Positions 45,201 to 54,346 of a stretch of 64,000 bases of DNA are shown one piece after another. A program made the position numbers and the translations under genes. This stretch comes from DASRHT01 sp035650355 (GTDB taxonomy: Bacteria > Chloroflexota > Ktedonobacteria > Ktedonobacterales > Ktedonobacteraceae): positions 100,171 to 164,170 of the forward strand of contig DASRHT010000125.1 in assembly GCA_035650355.1 (NCBI GenBank), written 5' to 3'. Numbering within the stretch: position 1 is the stretch's first letter; each line of letters opens with the position of its first letter. Below the pieces are notes generated by a model. It was not told the origin of the DNA and searched no databases. It saw only the letters and a list, made by a program, of their open reading frames with translations.

Positions 45201-48200
45201 CAGGCAAACTCCGCCTCCCATTCTGCTCACCGCCGCGCTCATAGTCTGCATACAGGACCGACAATTCCCGTAGGAGGATCTGATGCGACCAGCCATCATA
45301 GATACTATGATGAAAAGTCAGCAACAATATATGTTCGCGCTCGCTCAGACGAACCAGCATCTCGCGGAAGAGTGGACCCGTCTCCAGCACAAAAGGGCGT
45401 CGTACCTCCTCTTGCATCAACTCGTTGAGCGTTGCCTCACGCTCCTGTGCTGGCAAAGCCTGGAGGTCAATCAGCGACAGAGCCACCTGCGCCGTTGCCC
45501 GCACAAGTTGTTCCGGCTCCCCTTCTTGCGAGGAGACGAACACGGTGCGCAGAATCTCATGCCGCTGCACAAGCGCCCGCAGGCTGTTCTCCAGTGCCTG
45601 CACCGAGAACTGGTTACGTAAGCGTAACGCCAGCGGGATATTATAAAAAGGACTGGTCGGCTCAAGTTGATAGAAGAACCAGAGCGACCGTTGCGCCTGA
45701 GACAGGGGCAGATGCTCTGGCCGCGCCTGCGCAGCCAGCGGAGGCAACGCTTCATCTACATGATGCGGACTCACCTTAGTAGCTTTGCGGGCCATCTCAA
45801 TACGTGCTGCCAGGTGGGCTAGAGTGGAATTTTCAAAGAGATCACGCAGCGATAGCTCTATCTGCAAAACTGTACGGATGCGTGAAATGACTTTCGTTGC
45901 CCGTAATGAATGCCCGCCGAGTTCAAAAAAGTTGTCTAGAGTGCTTACCTGCTCAACTCCTAGCGTCTCGCCCCAGATATTGATGAGCAGTTCTTCGATA
46001 GCTGTGCTAGGAGCAACGAACGTTTTGCTGAAGGCTGGCTGTGCTGTAGAGGGAGACGGGAGCGCCCGTCGATCCACTTTCCCATTGGGCGTCAATGGTA
46101 ACGACGGTAGCTCGATAAACACTGATGGCACCATATAAGCGGGCAAATACTCTTGCAGGTATTGCCGCAGATCGTAGTGAGCAAGCGCGTCCGCATCGTT
46201 ACCTACGACATAGGCAACCAACTGCTTGCCGCCCGTTGGATCTTCCCACGCCAGCACTACGCATTCCCGTACCGCCGGACACTGCCCTAGCATGTGCTCA
46301 ACCTCAGCAGGCTCAATGCGGAAGCCACGAATCTTGACCTGGAGGTCGATCCGTCCCAGAAACTCTATAGCTCCATTGGGCAAATAACGCGCCAGGTCGC
46401 CAGACCGGTAGAGTCGGGCGCCGGGCTCGCTGCCAAATGGATGAGGAACAAAGCGTTCGGCTGTCAATTCTGGTCGGTTCAAATAGCCACGAGCCAGACC
46501 GGCACCGCCAATATACAGTTCTCCTGCCACTCCAGTTGGCACCGGTTGCAGGTAGCGATCTAGGATATAGACCGTGGTATTAGCGATTGGCAGGCCAATA
46601 GGCAGTGGCCCACTGTCTCGTTGATCCAGAGGCACAGCATACGTGCAGGTAAAAGTCGTATTTTCTGTCGGCCCGTAGCCATTGATCATGCGGCAGGTGG
46701 GAACTGCTGCCAGCACTTTCTGTACATGGGCAGGTGAGAGCACATCCCCTCCTGCTAGGAGTTGATGCAGGTTGCGCAAGCTCTCCAATTGCTCCTCCAC
46801 CATCTGATGAAACAGACCGGCAGTAAGCCACAAAGAGGTTATCTGATACTGCTGGATAGCTGCCCCCAACTCCTGCAAGGAAAGCTGATGGGGTGGGGGT
46901 ATCACCAACCTGCCGCCGTTCAGTAATGGACCCCAGATTTCGAGTGTAGAAGCATCAAAAGTCACAGGGGCATATTGAAAAAATACTTCTTGCTCATTGA
47001 TATCCATAAAGTTTGTATTTTTTACCAGACGCACTACTGCATGGTGGGGAATACCTACTGCTTTCGGCTTCCCTGTAGAACCTGAGGTATACATTGCATA
47101 GGCGAGTTGAGTAGCACTACCAGAGATCAGCAAATTATCGTCTGGATATTGCGCAATCGTCGCCCGCTCGCTATCGAGACAAAGTACGGTAGAGGCATGA
47201 GAGGGAATTACCTCGGCCAATTTCCGCACGGTCAGCAATATCTTTACCTGGATATCGGTCAGCATAAAGGCGAGGCGGTCCTTAGGGGAAGAGGAGTCCA
47301 GAGGGACATACGCTCCACCGGCCTTCAGAATCGCCAACAGTCCCACGATCAGATCGAGTGAGCGTTCCATACAGATGCCGATTAAGACCTCTGGACCAGC
47401 GCCTTGCCGTCGCAGATAATGGGCCAGTTGGTTGGCGCGGCGATTCAACTCATCATAGGTCAGGCGGTCCTCGCCACAGATCAGCGCCACGGCGTTAGGG
47501 GTTTGTGCAGCCTGGAGTTCGAACAACTGATGCACACTCAGTTCTTGCGGGTAATCAGTCTGGGTGGCGTTCTGCAAGACGAGAAGCTGGTAACGTTCAG
47601 CCTGGGTGAGCAGCGGCAAACGCCCAATGTGACAATCCGGGTGAGCAACGATATTTTCTGCGAGCACCTGGAAGTGAGTCGCCATGCGCTGAATCGTAGC
47701 TGGCTCAAACAGGTCCGTATTGTACTCCAGTATTCCCTGTAACCCTTGTTCAGTATCGAGCATGAAGAGCGTAAGATCATATTTTGCGATCCCGCGCTCA
47801 AAGTCCAACATCTGCCCGGTCACATCCCCCAATGTTAGCTCGGAGCTAGACGCGTTTTGCAGATCAAAGAGCACCTGATAGAGCGGAGAGTAGCTCAGGC
47901 TGCGTGCAGGTCGTAGCATCTCGACTAAGTGCTCGAATGGTAGGTCCTGGTGGGCATATGCATCTATCGTCACCTCGCTCACACGCTTCAGCAGCTCTCG
48001 AAAGCTGTCATCAGCGGAGAGCCTCGTGCGCAGGACCAGTGTGTTCACAAAAAAGCCAATTAGCCCCTCGATCTCCGCTCTGGTACGATTAGCGATGGGA
48101 GAACCGAGCACGAGATCTTCCTGTCCGGTATAGCGATACAACAGCGCCTTGAAGACAGCTAACAGCGTCATAAAGAGCGTGACCCCTTCACGCTTGCCCA

Positions 48201-49035
48201 ACTCTTTGAGGCCATCAGACACTTGACGAGAGAGCGTAAAGGTATGCCATGCGCCATCAAATGTTTGCTGCGCAGGCCGTGGTCGATCCGTGGGCAGTGA
48301 TAACAGCTCTGGCAGGTCACTGAGCTGCTGTTTCCAATAAGCCTCCTGGGTTGCCAGCCTTTCCCCTTGCAGCCACTCTCGCTGCCAGTGCGCGTAGTCG
48401 GCGTACTGGATAGGCAGCTCTGGCAAAGCAAGCTGTTTCCCCGTCGTGTAGGCACTATAGAGCGCGGAAAGTTCGCGGAATAGTATCTCCATCGACCAAC
48501 CATCAAAAACAATGTGATGGATCGTCAGTATGAATACATGGATCTCCTCATTGCGCCTGAACAGCGTAGCGCGCAAAAGGGGACCCTGGCTCAAGTCAAA
48601 AGGTGTTCGCGCCTCTTTACTGACCAGTTGCTTTATCTCATCCTCTGATGCCTCGTCAAGCTGAATAGGTGCCAACGATAGCGGCACAAAAGGAGCTATT
48701 ACCTGTACTGGTTGGGTATCTACGTTGGTAAAGGTTGTACGTAATATTTCGTGGCGACGCACAATCTCGTTGAGACTGCATTCCAGCGCCCTATAGTCCA
48801 GCGGACCACTGAGAAAAAAAGCTCGACAGATGTTGTAGGTGGGAGCGCCACTGTCTAGCTGATCCAGCAGCCAGAGCCGTTGTTGCGCAAAAGATGTGCT
48901 GAATATATTTGTTTCCCGGCTCTGACGTGGGATCGCCGTCCGTGTCGCCGTCCCTTTCTGCGTACGCAATCTCTGAGAGAGGAATGCCTGTTGTTCTGGA
49001 GAAAGGCTTGCTATCTGCTTGCTGATGTTGCTCAT
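39262..49035 (-). CDS. Trimodular NRPS, (C-A-PCP)x3
   Basis: At 3257 residues this is the longest protein that lies wholly in the window. The modules have C domains with HHIVFDG, HHSIYDG and HHLIFDG, and carrier serines Ser1043, Ser2120 and Ser3187 (all GGHSL). A-domain signatures read DALWLGGTFK and DALWMGGVFK (both like Val/branched-chain codes such as DAFWIGGTFK) and DAWTIAAVCK (Phe). No epimerization domain is present. The second and third A domains carry in-frame palindromic repeats near the TGD motif (43193, 40006), and the third reads YRTKD instead of YRTGD. The C-terminus (FKQAIGRAAARQQAAQRRHA) looks like a helical docking tail toward the KS-AT protein. It extends a dipeptide received from the protein at 49070-54085; the gap is 34 bases. 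Confidence 0.95.
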   Translation of the reverse strand: MSNISKQIASLSPEQQAFLSQRLRTQKGTATRTAIPRQSRETNIFSTSFAQQRLWLLDQLDSGAPTYNICRAFFLSGPLDYRALECSLNEIVRRHEILRTTFTNVDTQPVQVIAPFVPLSLAPIQLDEASEDEIKQLVSKEARTPFDLSQGPLLRATLFRRNEEIHVFILTIHHIVFDGWSMEILFRELSALYSAYTTGKQLALPELPIQYADYAHWQREWLQGERLATQEAYWKQQLSDLPELLSLPTDRPRPAQQTFDGAWHTFTLSRQVSDGLKELGKREGVTLFMTLLAVFKALLYRYTGQEDLVLGSPIANRTRAEIEGLIGFFVNTLVLRTRLSADDSFRELLKRVSEVTIDAYAHQDLPFEHLVEMLRPARSLSYSPLYQVLFDLQNASSSELTLGDVTGQMLDFERGIAKYDLTLFMLDTEQGLQGILEYNTDLFEPATIQRMATHFQVLAENIVAHPDCHIGRLPLLTQAERYQLLVLQNATQTDYPQELSVHQLFELQAAQTPNAVALICGEDRLTYDELNRRANQLAHYLRRQGAGPEVLIGICMERSLDLIVGLLAILKAGGAYVPLDSSSPKDRLAFMLTDIQVKILLTVRKLAEVIPSHASTVLCLDSERATIAQYPDDNLLISGSATQLAYAMYTSGSTGKPKAVGIPHHAVVRLVKNTNFMDINEQEVFFQYAPVTFDASTLEIWGPLLNGGRLVIPPPHQLSLQELGAAIQQYQITSLWLTAGLFHQMVEEQLESLRNLHQLLAGGDVLSPAHVQKVLAAVPTCRMINGYGPTENTTFTCTYAVPLDQRDSGPLPIGLPIANTTVYILDRYLQPVPTGVAGELYIGGAGLARGYLNRPELTAERFVPHPFGSEPGARLYRSGDLARYLPNGAIEFLGRIDLQVKIRGFRIEPAEVEHMLGQCPAVRECVVLAWEDPTGGKQLVAYVVGNDADALAHYDLRQYLQEYLPAYMVPSVFIELPSLPLTPNGKVDRRALPSPSTAQPAFSKTFVAPSTAIEELLINIWGETLGVEQVSTLDNFFELGGHSLRATKVISRIRTVLQIELSLRDLFENSTLAHLAARIEMARKATKVSPHHVDEALPPLAAQARPEHLPLSQAQRSLWFFYQLEPTSPFYNIPLALRLRNQFSVQALENSLRALVQRHEILRTVFVSSQEGEPEQLVRATAQVALSLIDLQALPAQEREATLNELMQEEVRRPFVLETGPLFREMLVRLSEREHILLLTFHHSIYDGWSHQILLRELSVLYADYERGGEQNGRRSLPAPTLQYADYTLWQRQWLQQQRIEQQLAYWRNQLRDAPTALNLPTDHPRPARQTFRGAVDRFVLPPTVYAALKAISRREGVTLFTTLLAAFSVLLSRYCGQREVLIGSPVANRRDVETESMIGFFVNMLVLRCNLEGRPGFTELLQRIQAMTLDAYDHQDVPFEYLVQKSGIERITNMHPFFQVVLALQNADPATERLGSVEATRLENHNATSKFDLALEIFETDQELRCKLEYSTDLFERATIGRMVRNFQTLLDSVIAQPSAVIWETPLLHKEELEQISAWSAVYADYPRESCIHELFEEQARRQPDAIALTCGEAQMSYGVLDRYATALACKLRALGVGPEVRVGTCFERSAEQIIVVLAILKAGGCYVPIEPQYPEERLNIMFENSSMALLLAQRLFEQRLSLLPMQVVYLDTLIDLGETPPASTLPNITHPDNLAHVLYTSGSTGKPKGVSVTHRNVARLVKNNNYARLDEHEVFVQYNPIAFDASTLEMWCSLLVGARLVIADPGTPSLSELAHLFQQYAVTAAWITAGLFHQLVDHHLDALLSLRQVMAGGDVLSTAHVRRFLAQANGSMLLNGYGPTENTVFTCCYPMTSPEEVKASVPIGRVIANTQLYVLDEEMQPVPIGVYGELYVGGDGLSRGYLRRPELTAERYVPHPFVGTRFTASEPGARLYRTGDIVRFVADGTLEFLGRTDFQVKVRGFRIELGEIETALQKHPQIQDAVVIVHQSSSGDKRLIAYVLMRPGSALEEAPVRDWLRTHLPEYMVPNRLIALEEFPLSPNGKVDRRALPAPDEGPLLERKLHHARTPVEEILVNIWCEALDIQQIDIHDNFFECGGHSLLAMSIIARIRHHLGRDVSLRTFLEHPTIAHLARCVEQQQEQGTSTQIPALAPQERPERVPLSLAQRRLWFLCLLDPENPFYNIALALRLRGELHYRALESALGEMVRRHEVLRTRILQEGSEPFQVIDPFRSFVLPLSSLEELPERESEMLMLARAERSRPFDLVGGALMRTQLLRLAAQEHVLLLTFHHLIFDGWSQQHFLRELATLYQTFAQGEPSLLAEPAVQYADYALWQRQWLTEAVVEPQVRYWQELLHGVPTVLELPTDRPRPPVQRFRGAAVQEELPASLVAALQQLGRREGYTPFMLLMAAFGALLSRLSSQKQLLLGTASANRHLVEFESLLGFCANTVLMRIDVRGMPSFRELLGRVRETVLQANAHQDVPFERLVEELAPQRSLSHNSLFQVGFGFWSQRNEQNNWGSVQVQRLSPETTTAKQDLMLDVVELSTGELLMQWDYNSDLFDRATIERWQSSLLGLLQAACADADQPVARLPLLLPEQREALCQQGCGELLALPEHQGIHELIARQASQQPEAEALHFGEQVWSYQRLQERVVQLARQLRAAGVGPEVLVGVYLERSPELIVAILSILSAGGAYVPLDVSYPQERLAYMCHDAQISLLFTQAALRERVPVNDIPVIVLDSDGRTNDLAVDEGQSDVPLPATCGDQLAYVIYTSGSSGRPKGVMVAHRGVCSLVEAQIRAFGSQKGKRVLQFASLSFDASVWEIIMALGQGGTLVLAEQVRLIPGPALQAILREQRINTATLSPSVLAALPEGDYPSLQQIIVAGESCGAEIVSRWSVGRSFFNAYGPTETTVCASVARCASDGGRPPIGSAIANLELYVLDEHGELVPPGVPGELYVGGSGIARGYLGRAEQTAESFVPHPFVGTRLIASGTSEPGARLYRTKDQVCWRADGQLEYLGRLDQQVKLRGFRIELGEIEAVLRQQEEVHECVVIVREDEPGEKRLVGYVVLEAGSQISMSELRERTRDVLPEYMVPGVLVQMEQLPITANAKIDLHRLPLPGQEDMQSEREFVAPTAQLEREIAAVWCEVLHLEKISIHDAFFDLGGHSLLLTRLQHRLSEKLEREIALVDLFRHTTVSTQAAFLAQQQDEPQEFKQAIGRAAARQQAAQRRHALSQNQ
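40006..40032 (-). repeat. In-frame palindromic repeat in an adenylation domain, copy 2
   Basis: The same GGACGCGATcAATCGGGTCC palindrome with flanking CTACGAA, encoding VGTRLIAS, occurs in the third A domain of the trimodular NRPS. The neighbouring GTSEPG residues are extra relative to copies 1 and 3. Confidence 0.8.
43193..43221 (-). repeat. In-frame palindromic repeat in an adenylation domain, copy 3
   Basis: TCGGACGCGGTAAACCGGGT plus CCCTACGAA on the plus strand is the same element with compensating changes that keep the palindrome (GGT/ACC in place of GAT/ATC). It encodes VGTRFTAS between HPF and EPGARLYRTGD of the second A domain. Confidence 0.8.
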
Positions 49036-49069
49036 TGTCTCTTTTCCCTCAATAACGGCTTTCCAGGCG

Positions 49070-52000
49070 TCATACTGTCTGTTCTAATTCGGCCAGTAAC
49101 TGCGTAAGTTGCTCCTCATCTATTTCACTGGCCTGGCGCTCAACAATTGCTACAGCCAGACCGGCTATTGTGGCTGCCCCAAAAAAGGAGCGCAGAGGCA
49201 GTTCTACTTGAAAGGTAGAGGATAGGCGGGAAATCATTTGTGTCGCCAGTAATGAGTGTCCTCCCAACGTAAAAAAGTTGTCATGGATGCCGACTTTCGG
49301 CAGGTGAAGAAGCTCCCTCCAGATAGCTGCGATCTCTTCTTCGACTGCGTTACGCGGCGCGATAAACTCACCCAATGATAGCGCCATTGCCTCGTCTGGT
49401 GGGGGTAACGCCCGGCGGTCTACTTTGCCATTAGGGGTCAAAGGTAGCTGTTCTAACGGCACAAAATGGGCCGGGATCATATACTCGGGCAGGCGTTGCT
49501 GCAAGAGGGAACGCGCAGTACCGGTTGTGAATGCCTGGTCTGATCTGAGGACCATGTAGGCAACAAGACGCCTATCACCAGGAGCGTCCTCTCGCACCAC
49601 GGCAACGCACTCCTGGACAGCGGGATGCTGATTGAGCAACGTCTCAATCTCGCCCAGCTCGATGCGGAAGCCACGTAGTTTGACCTGGTGATCGAGCCGC
49701 CCCAGGAATTCCAGTTTGCCATCAGGCCGATAGCGTGCCAGATCGCCAGTTTTGTAAAGGCGCGCCCCAGGTTTACAACTAAAGGGATGTGGTACAAAAC
49801 GCTCAGCCGTCAGGTCTGGACTGTTGAGATAACCGCGTGCCAGGCCATCGCCACCGATATAAAGTGCTCCTGGAACGCCAATGGGAACGGGCTGCCAGGA
49901 CTGATCCAGGATATAGATCTGCGTATTGGCAATGGGACAACCGATATAGCTTGATCTATCGCTTGTTTCGATCTGATGCAGCGTAGACCAGATAGTCGTT
50001 TCCGTGGGACCGTACATGTTCCAGAGGCGGCCAGCCTTCCCTAACAATTGCATCGCCAGCTCATTGTTGAGCGCCTCTCCTCCACAGAGAATGGTGAGGC
50101 GAGGGTCGCCTTGCCAGCCAGCAGCCAGCAGTAGCAACCAGGTGGCCGGCGTTGCCTGCATAACGGTTGCCTGGGTAGTAGCTAATTGCTCCATGAGCCG
50201 TGTAACATCGAGGGCGTCTTCGCGGCTGGCAATCACCTCTCTGGCTCCTACAACAAGAGGCAAGAACAACTCCAGCGCAGCAATATCAAATGATATACTG
50301 GTGACGGCCAGCATCACGTCATGACGTTGCAGCCCAGGTTGCTGACGCATCGAGGTCAAAAAGTTGACCACTGCCTGATGAGGAATCTGTACACCTTTGG
50401 GTCGTCCGGTTGAGCCAGAGGTATAGATTACATACGCCACATTTTCGCTGATTACATTGCTGCGTGGATTGTTCTCATTTTCCAATCCGATCTGCTGCCA
50501 ATCGGTATCCAGGCATATTACCTGTGCATCATGATCAGGTAGGTGATGTAACAACCGCTCTTGCGTCAAAAGCAACGGTATTCGGGCATCTTCTAGCATG
50601 AACATCAATCGCTCGCGCGGATAATTGGGGTCCAGAGGCACATACGCTGCTCCTGCTTTCAGAATCCCCAACAGCCCTACAATCAGATCGAGCGAGCGTT
50701 CCACGCAGATGCCGATGAAAACTTCAGGCCCTGCGCCCCGTTGCTGTAAGTAATGTGCCAACTGATTGGCGCGGCGGTTCAGCTCGCTATAGGTCAGGCG
50801 ATCCCTGCCATGGCTTACCGCCAGATCGTCAGGTGTGCGTTCGACCTGGGCCTCGAACAACTGATGAATACACTGCCCCTGTGGATAGTCGGCTGTCGTC
50901 TCATTCCATGAAAACAGCAGTTGCTGTTGCTCAGCCTGGGTGAGCATGGACATTGCGTTGATACGCTGCCCTGGATCGACGCTGATCTGCCGTAAGAGTT
51001 CCTGGTAATGTCCAGTCATACGCTGGATGGTAGCCGGCACAAACAGGTCAGTATTATATTCCCATATTAAGGTAATAGCTTTATCTTCTGTTGCGGTTTG
51101 CATTCCAACCAGTTGTTCCGCGCGCGGAATAACCACAATGTTGATATCAAACTTGGCAGAGTTATTGCTCAAGCCCTCGGTTATCTTCACCTTCAATTCT
51201 GGCAGATTTAAATCTGGCAATGGTGAATCGTGGAAGCTGAACAGAGTTTGGTACAGCGGTGAATAGCTCAGGCTGCGTTCAGGTTGCAGCGCTTCTACAA
51301 CTTTGCCAAAGGGCAGATCCTGGTGAGCATAGGCTTCCAATGTTACCTCGCGTACACGTCCGAGTAGTTCCTGAAAGGTGGGGTTGCCAGAGAGGTCTGT
51401 ACGCAAAGCCAGCGTATTGATAATCATACCGATTAGAGGCTCTGTCTCTTGCCAGCGGCGATTGGCGATGCCCGCACCCACACACAGATCTTCCTGGCCG
51501 CTATAACGATATAGAAGAGTTAAAAAGGCTGCGAGCAACATCATATAGAGGGTCACACCCTCCTGGCGACAGCGGACGCGCAGCGCCTCGCAGAGTGCTA
51601 CGGGAAGGTCAATCCGTTGTACCGCTCCCTTAAAGCCAAGAACAGCAGGACGCGGATAATCGGTGGGTAACTCTAAAAGCGCAGGACTCCCTGCCAATTT
51701 TTGTTTCCAATAGGCTAATTGTGCCTCAGCTTCCTTCCCTTGCATCCACTGGCGTTGCCACTGCGCAAAGTCTGCGAATTGGATCGCAAGCGGTGGTAGC
51801 GAGGATGGCCTGCCCGTAACGAAAGCAGTGTACAGCTCTTGTAGCTCACGCAGGAAGACTGTGAATGACCAGCCATCATGCACCAGATGATGCTCCACAT
51901 GCACTAAGATATATTCTTGCTCGCTCAAGCGCAGCAGGCTCCATCTTGCCAAAGGGAGTTGTGTGATATCAAAAGGCTGCTGAAACTCTTTATGCATGAG

Positions 52001-54085
52001 CCGCTGTACTGCCGCTTCATGTTCATGCTCTGCCAGGGTTCGTAGATCAACAAGCGGTATTTTTATCGCTTGAGGCTGATGAATGAGTTGGACAGGACGA
52101 CCATCCACTGCCGGGAATGTTGTCCTGAAGATTTCGTGCCGTCGCACAATTTCACTCAGGCTACGCTCTAATGTCTCAACATCTAGCCGACCTGTCAACC
52201 GTAGTATCGCCTGGGCGTTATATGCCAGATTAGTTGGATCTAATTGCTGTAGAAACCAGACGCGCTCTTGTGAGAAGGAGAGCGGCAGGTTGCCTCTACG
52301 TGGTAAGAGCTGGATGGACGCGATGCGTTGATCTTGCTCGCCATAACGCTGCTGCTCAATATAGTGGGCTAATTCTGCAATGGTGGCACAGGTAAACACT
52401 GTCGCTGGAGCCATCTCCACCTGAAAGGTATTGCGTATGCGAGCCGCGATTTGTGTTGCCAGCAGGGAATGTCCTCCCAGGAGGAAAAAGTTATCATGCA
52501 TCCCCACATGATCCAGATGGAGCATTTCGCGCCAGACCTGCGCCAGGGCTTCCTCATAGGGCGTACGTGGCGCCACAAAAGGCTCCCGCAATGCGAGACT
52601 GCCAGCATCGGGCATTGGTAGGGAACGACGATCAATCTTCCCATTTGGTGTGAGCGGCCACTCTTTGAGCACGACAAAGGCGCTCGGAAGCATATAATCA
52701 GGCAAACTCGCTCCCAGATTGCTGCGCAATCCCCTGAGGTCTATGTTCTGTTCCTGTTTTGCAATGAAATAGGCTACCAGGCGACGTTCTCCTGGTCGAT
52801 CCTCACGAGCGATGACTACCGCCTCGCGCACAACGGGATGGGCGTTGAGCATCGCCTCGATCTCTCCCAATTCGATGCGATATCCTCGAATCTTGACCTG
52901 GGAGTCGCTACGGCCAAGAAATTCGATCTGTCCATCAGGAAGATAGCGGGCGAGGTCTCCCGTTTTGTAAAGACGCTCCCCCGCTTCATCTCCAAACGGA
53001 TCAGGGATAAAGCGTTCAGCGGTGAGTTCTGGCCGTCTCAGATAGCCGCGCGCCAGGCCAATGCCTCCGACATATATCTCGCCAATGTCGCCGACCGGCA
53101 CTTGCCGCAGCTTCTCATCCAGTATATGCACCTGCATATTCGCAATTGGCAGACCGATGGAGGGATTGCCCTGGCTATCGTGGCAGCGGGCCATAGTTGC
53201 GCATACGGTCGTTTCAGTAGGGCCATAGGCGTTGAAAAAATAGCGGTTCGGCGCCCAACGGGCCACCAGACTGGCCGGGCAGGCTTCACCGGCAGTAATC
53301 AGCGTCTGTAGCGCCGGCAGCTCTACGTCAGGGAGAATCGCCAGCGCCGAAGGTGGCAGTGTGGCAACGGTGATATTCCGCTCTTGTAAAACCTCTATCA
53401 GAGACGGCCCCGGTAACAGAGAATCTTTCGTTGCGAGATGAAGCGTTGCTCCCGCTAGAAGCGCCATGAAGATTTCCCAGACGGAGGCATCGAAGCTCAA
53501 CGAGGCAAATTGCAGGATATGGCTATCCTCTCGTAACTCGAAGGCTTGTTTCTGTGCAAAAGCAAGATTGCATAATCCTCGATGTCTTACCATGACGCCT
53601 TTGGGTTTGCCGGTTGAGCCTGAGGTATAGATCACATAGGCCAGATTCTCAGGATATGCCACGTTTGCCAGATTGTGGGTTTTATACTGAGCAATAACAT
53701 GCTGCTGGCTATCGAGGCTAAGCGTCTGGATCGCATCTTCCTTGAATTGTTCAGCCAATGACTGCTGTGTGATGAGTAGTGCTACCTGGGCATCATGCAA
53801 CATAAATCCCAGGCGCTCCCTGGGATAGCCGGGGTCAAGTGGAACAAATGCGCCTCCTGCTTTTAGGATTGCCAGGATAGCCACAATCATCTCAAGCGAA
53901 CGCTCCAGGCAGAGGCCAACAAGAATCTCCGGCCCTATCCCTTGCTCATGTAAATGATGTGCAAGTTGATTAGCGCGCCAGTTCAGCTCCTGATAGGTAA
54001 GACGTTTGCCAGCAAAGTCCAGTGCTATGGCGTGAGGGGTGCGCTCTGACTGCATCTCAAAAAGTGTATGAATACAGGTATCCAT
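49070..54085 (-). CDS. NRPS initiation protein A-PCP-C-A-PCP
   Basis: This 1671-residue protein begins directly with an adenylation domain (HTLFEMQSERTPHAIAL), so it is the loading protein of the second line. The A1 signature DAWTIAAVCK predicts phenylalanine and the PCP serine is Ser540. A canonical C domain (HHLVHDG) follows, then A2 with signature DILQLGMIWK (glycine-type) and a PCP with Ser1611. No N-terminal formyltransferase, fatty-acid C-starter or FAAL is present, so a free amino terminus is likely. GAGG lies six bases before the ATG. It is directly downstream of an MbtH-like gene. Confidence 0.95.
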   Translation of the reverse strand: MDTCIHTLFEMQSERTPHAIALDFAGKRLTYQELNWRANQLAHHLHEQGIGPEILVGLCLERSLEMIVAILAILKAGGAFVPLDPGYPRERLGFMLHDAQVALLITQQSLAEQFKEDAIQTLSLDSQQHVIAQYKTHNLANVAYPENLAYVIYTSGSTGKPKGVMVRHRGLCNLAFAQKQAFELREDSHILQFASLSFDASVWEIFMALLAGATLHLATKDSLLPGPSLIEVLQERNITVATLPPSALAILPDVELPALQTLITAGEACPASLVARWAPNRYFFNAYGPTETTVCATMARCHDSQGNPSIGLPIANMQVHILDEKLRQVPVGDIGEIYVGGIGLARGYLRRPELTAERFIPDPFGDEAGERLYKTGDLARYLPDGQIEFLGRSDSQVKIRGYRIELGEIEAMLNAHPVVREAVVIAREDRPGERRLVAYFIAKQEQNIDLRGLRSNLGASLPDYMLPSAFVVLKEWPLTPNGKIDRRSLPMPDAGSLALREPFVAPRTPYEEALAQVWREMLHLDHVGMHDNFFLLGGHSLLATQIAARIRNTFQVEMAPATVFTCATIAELAHYIEQQRYGEQDQRIASIQLLPRRGNLPLSFSQERVWFLQQLDPTNLAYNAQAILRLTGRLDVETLERSLSEIVRRHEIFRTTFPAVDGRPVQLIHQPQAIKIPLVDLRTLAEHEHEAAVQRLMHKEFQQPFDITQLPLARWSLLRLSEQEYILVHVEHHLVHDGWSFTVFLRELQELYTAFVTGRPSSLPPLAIQFADFAQWQRQWMQGKEAEAQLAYWKQKLAGSPALLELPTDYPRPAVLGFKGAVQRIDLPVALCEALRVRCRQEGVTLYMMLLAAFLTLLYRYSGQEDLCVGAGIANRRWQETEPLIGMIINTLALRTDLSGNPTFQELLGRVREVTLEAYAHQDLPFGKVVEALQPERSLSYSPLYQTLFSFHDSPLPDLNLPELKVKITEGLSNNSAKFDINIVVIPRAEQLVGMQTATEDKAITLIWEYNTDLFVPATIQRMTGHYQELLRQISVDPGQRINAMSMLTQAEQQQLLFSWNETTADYPQGQCIHQLFEAQVERTPDDLAVSHGRDRLTYSELNRRANQLAHYLQQRGAGPEVFIGICVERSLDLIVGLLGILKAGAAYVPLDPNYPRERLMFMLEDARIPLLLTQERLLHHLPDHDAQVICLDTDWQQIGLENENNPRSNVISENVAYVIYTSGSTGRPKGVQIPHQAVVNFLTSMRQQPGLQRHDVMLAVTSISFDIAALELFLPLVVGAREVIASREDALDVTRLMEQLATTQATVMQATPATWLLLLAAGWQGDPRLTILCGGEALNNELAMQLLGKAGRLWNMYGPTETTIWSTLHQIETSDRSSYIGCPIANTQIYILDQSWQPVPIGVPGALYIGGDGLARGYLNSPDLTAERFVPHPFSCKPGARLYKTGDLARYRPDGKLEFLGRLDHQVKLRGFRIELGEIETLLNQHPAVQECVAVVREDAPGDRRLVAYMVLRSDQAFTTGTARSLLQQRLPEYMIPAHFVPLEQLPLTPNGKVDRRALPPPDEAMALSLGEFIAPRNAVEEEIAAIWRELLHLPKVGIHDNFFTLGGHSLLATQMISRLSSTFQVELPLRSFFGAATIAGLAVAIVERQASEIDEEQLTQLLAELEQTV

Positions 54086-54122
54086 ATTTATCCTCGCTAT
54101 GTCTATAACAACTGTCGTATCT

Positions 54123-54329
54123 CTATGCCTGATTTTTTGCCATTTTTTCGCGCAGGCTGAGCGGCCTCATATCAGTCCATACCTCTTTTACATAATCCAG
54201 ACAGGCTTCCTTTGTTCCCTGGTGACCCGCGTCCCGCCAGCCCAAAGGGTTCTCCCTGTCTGCCGGCCAGATAGAATATTGTTCCTCATGATTGATGACA
54301 ACTTTATAGAGTGTCTGAGCATTATCCAT
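54123..54329 (-). CDS. mbtH-like: MbtH-like protein
   Basis: This 68-residue protein has the full MbtH signature: NHEEQYSIWPADRENPLGWRD, then GTKEACLDYVKEVWTDMRPLSLR. MbtH-like proteins bind adenylation domains as chaperones or activators and are often essential for NRPS function. It lies 37 bases upstream of the loading NRPS and is the only copy in the window, so it may serve all A domains here. GGAGAG precedes the ATG by seven bases. Confidence 0.96.
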   Translation of the reverse strand: MDNAQTLYKVVINHEEQYSIWPADRENPLGWRDAGHQGTKEACLDYVKEVWTDMRPLSLREKMAKNQA

Positions 54330-54346
54330 GGATTTACTCTCCTTCT

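Noticed and set aside
40800..46600. Long open frames on the plus strand within the trimodular NRPS
   Set aside because: They are shadows of the GC-biased minus-strand coding sequence, have no recognisable domains or ribosome sites, and overlap fully conserved NRPS domains.
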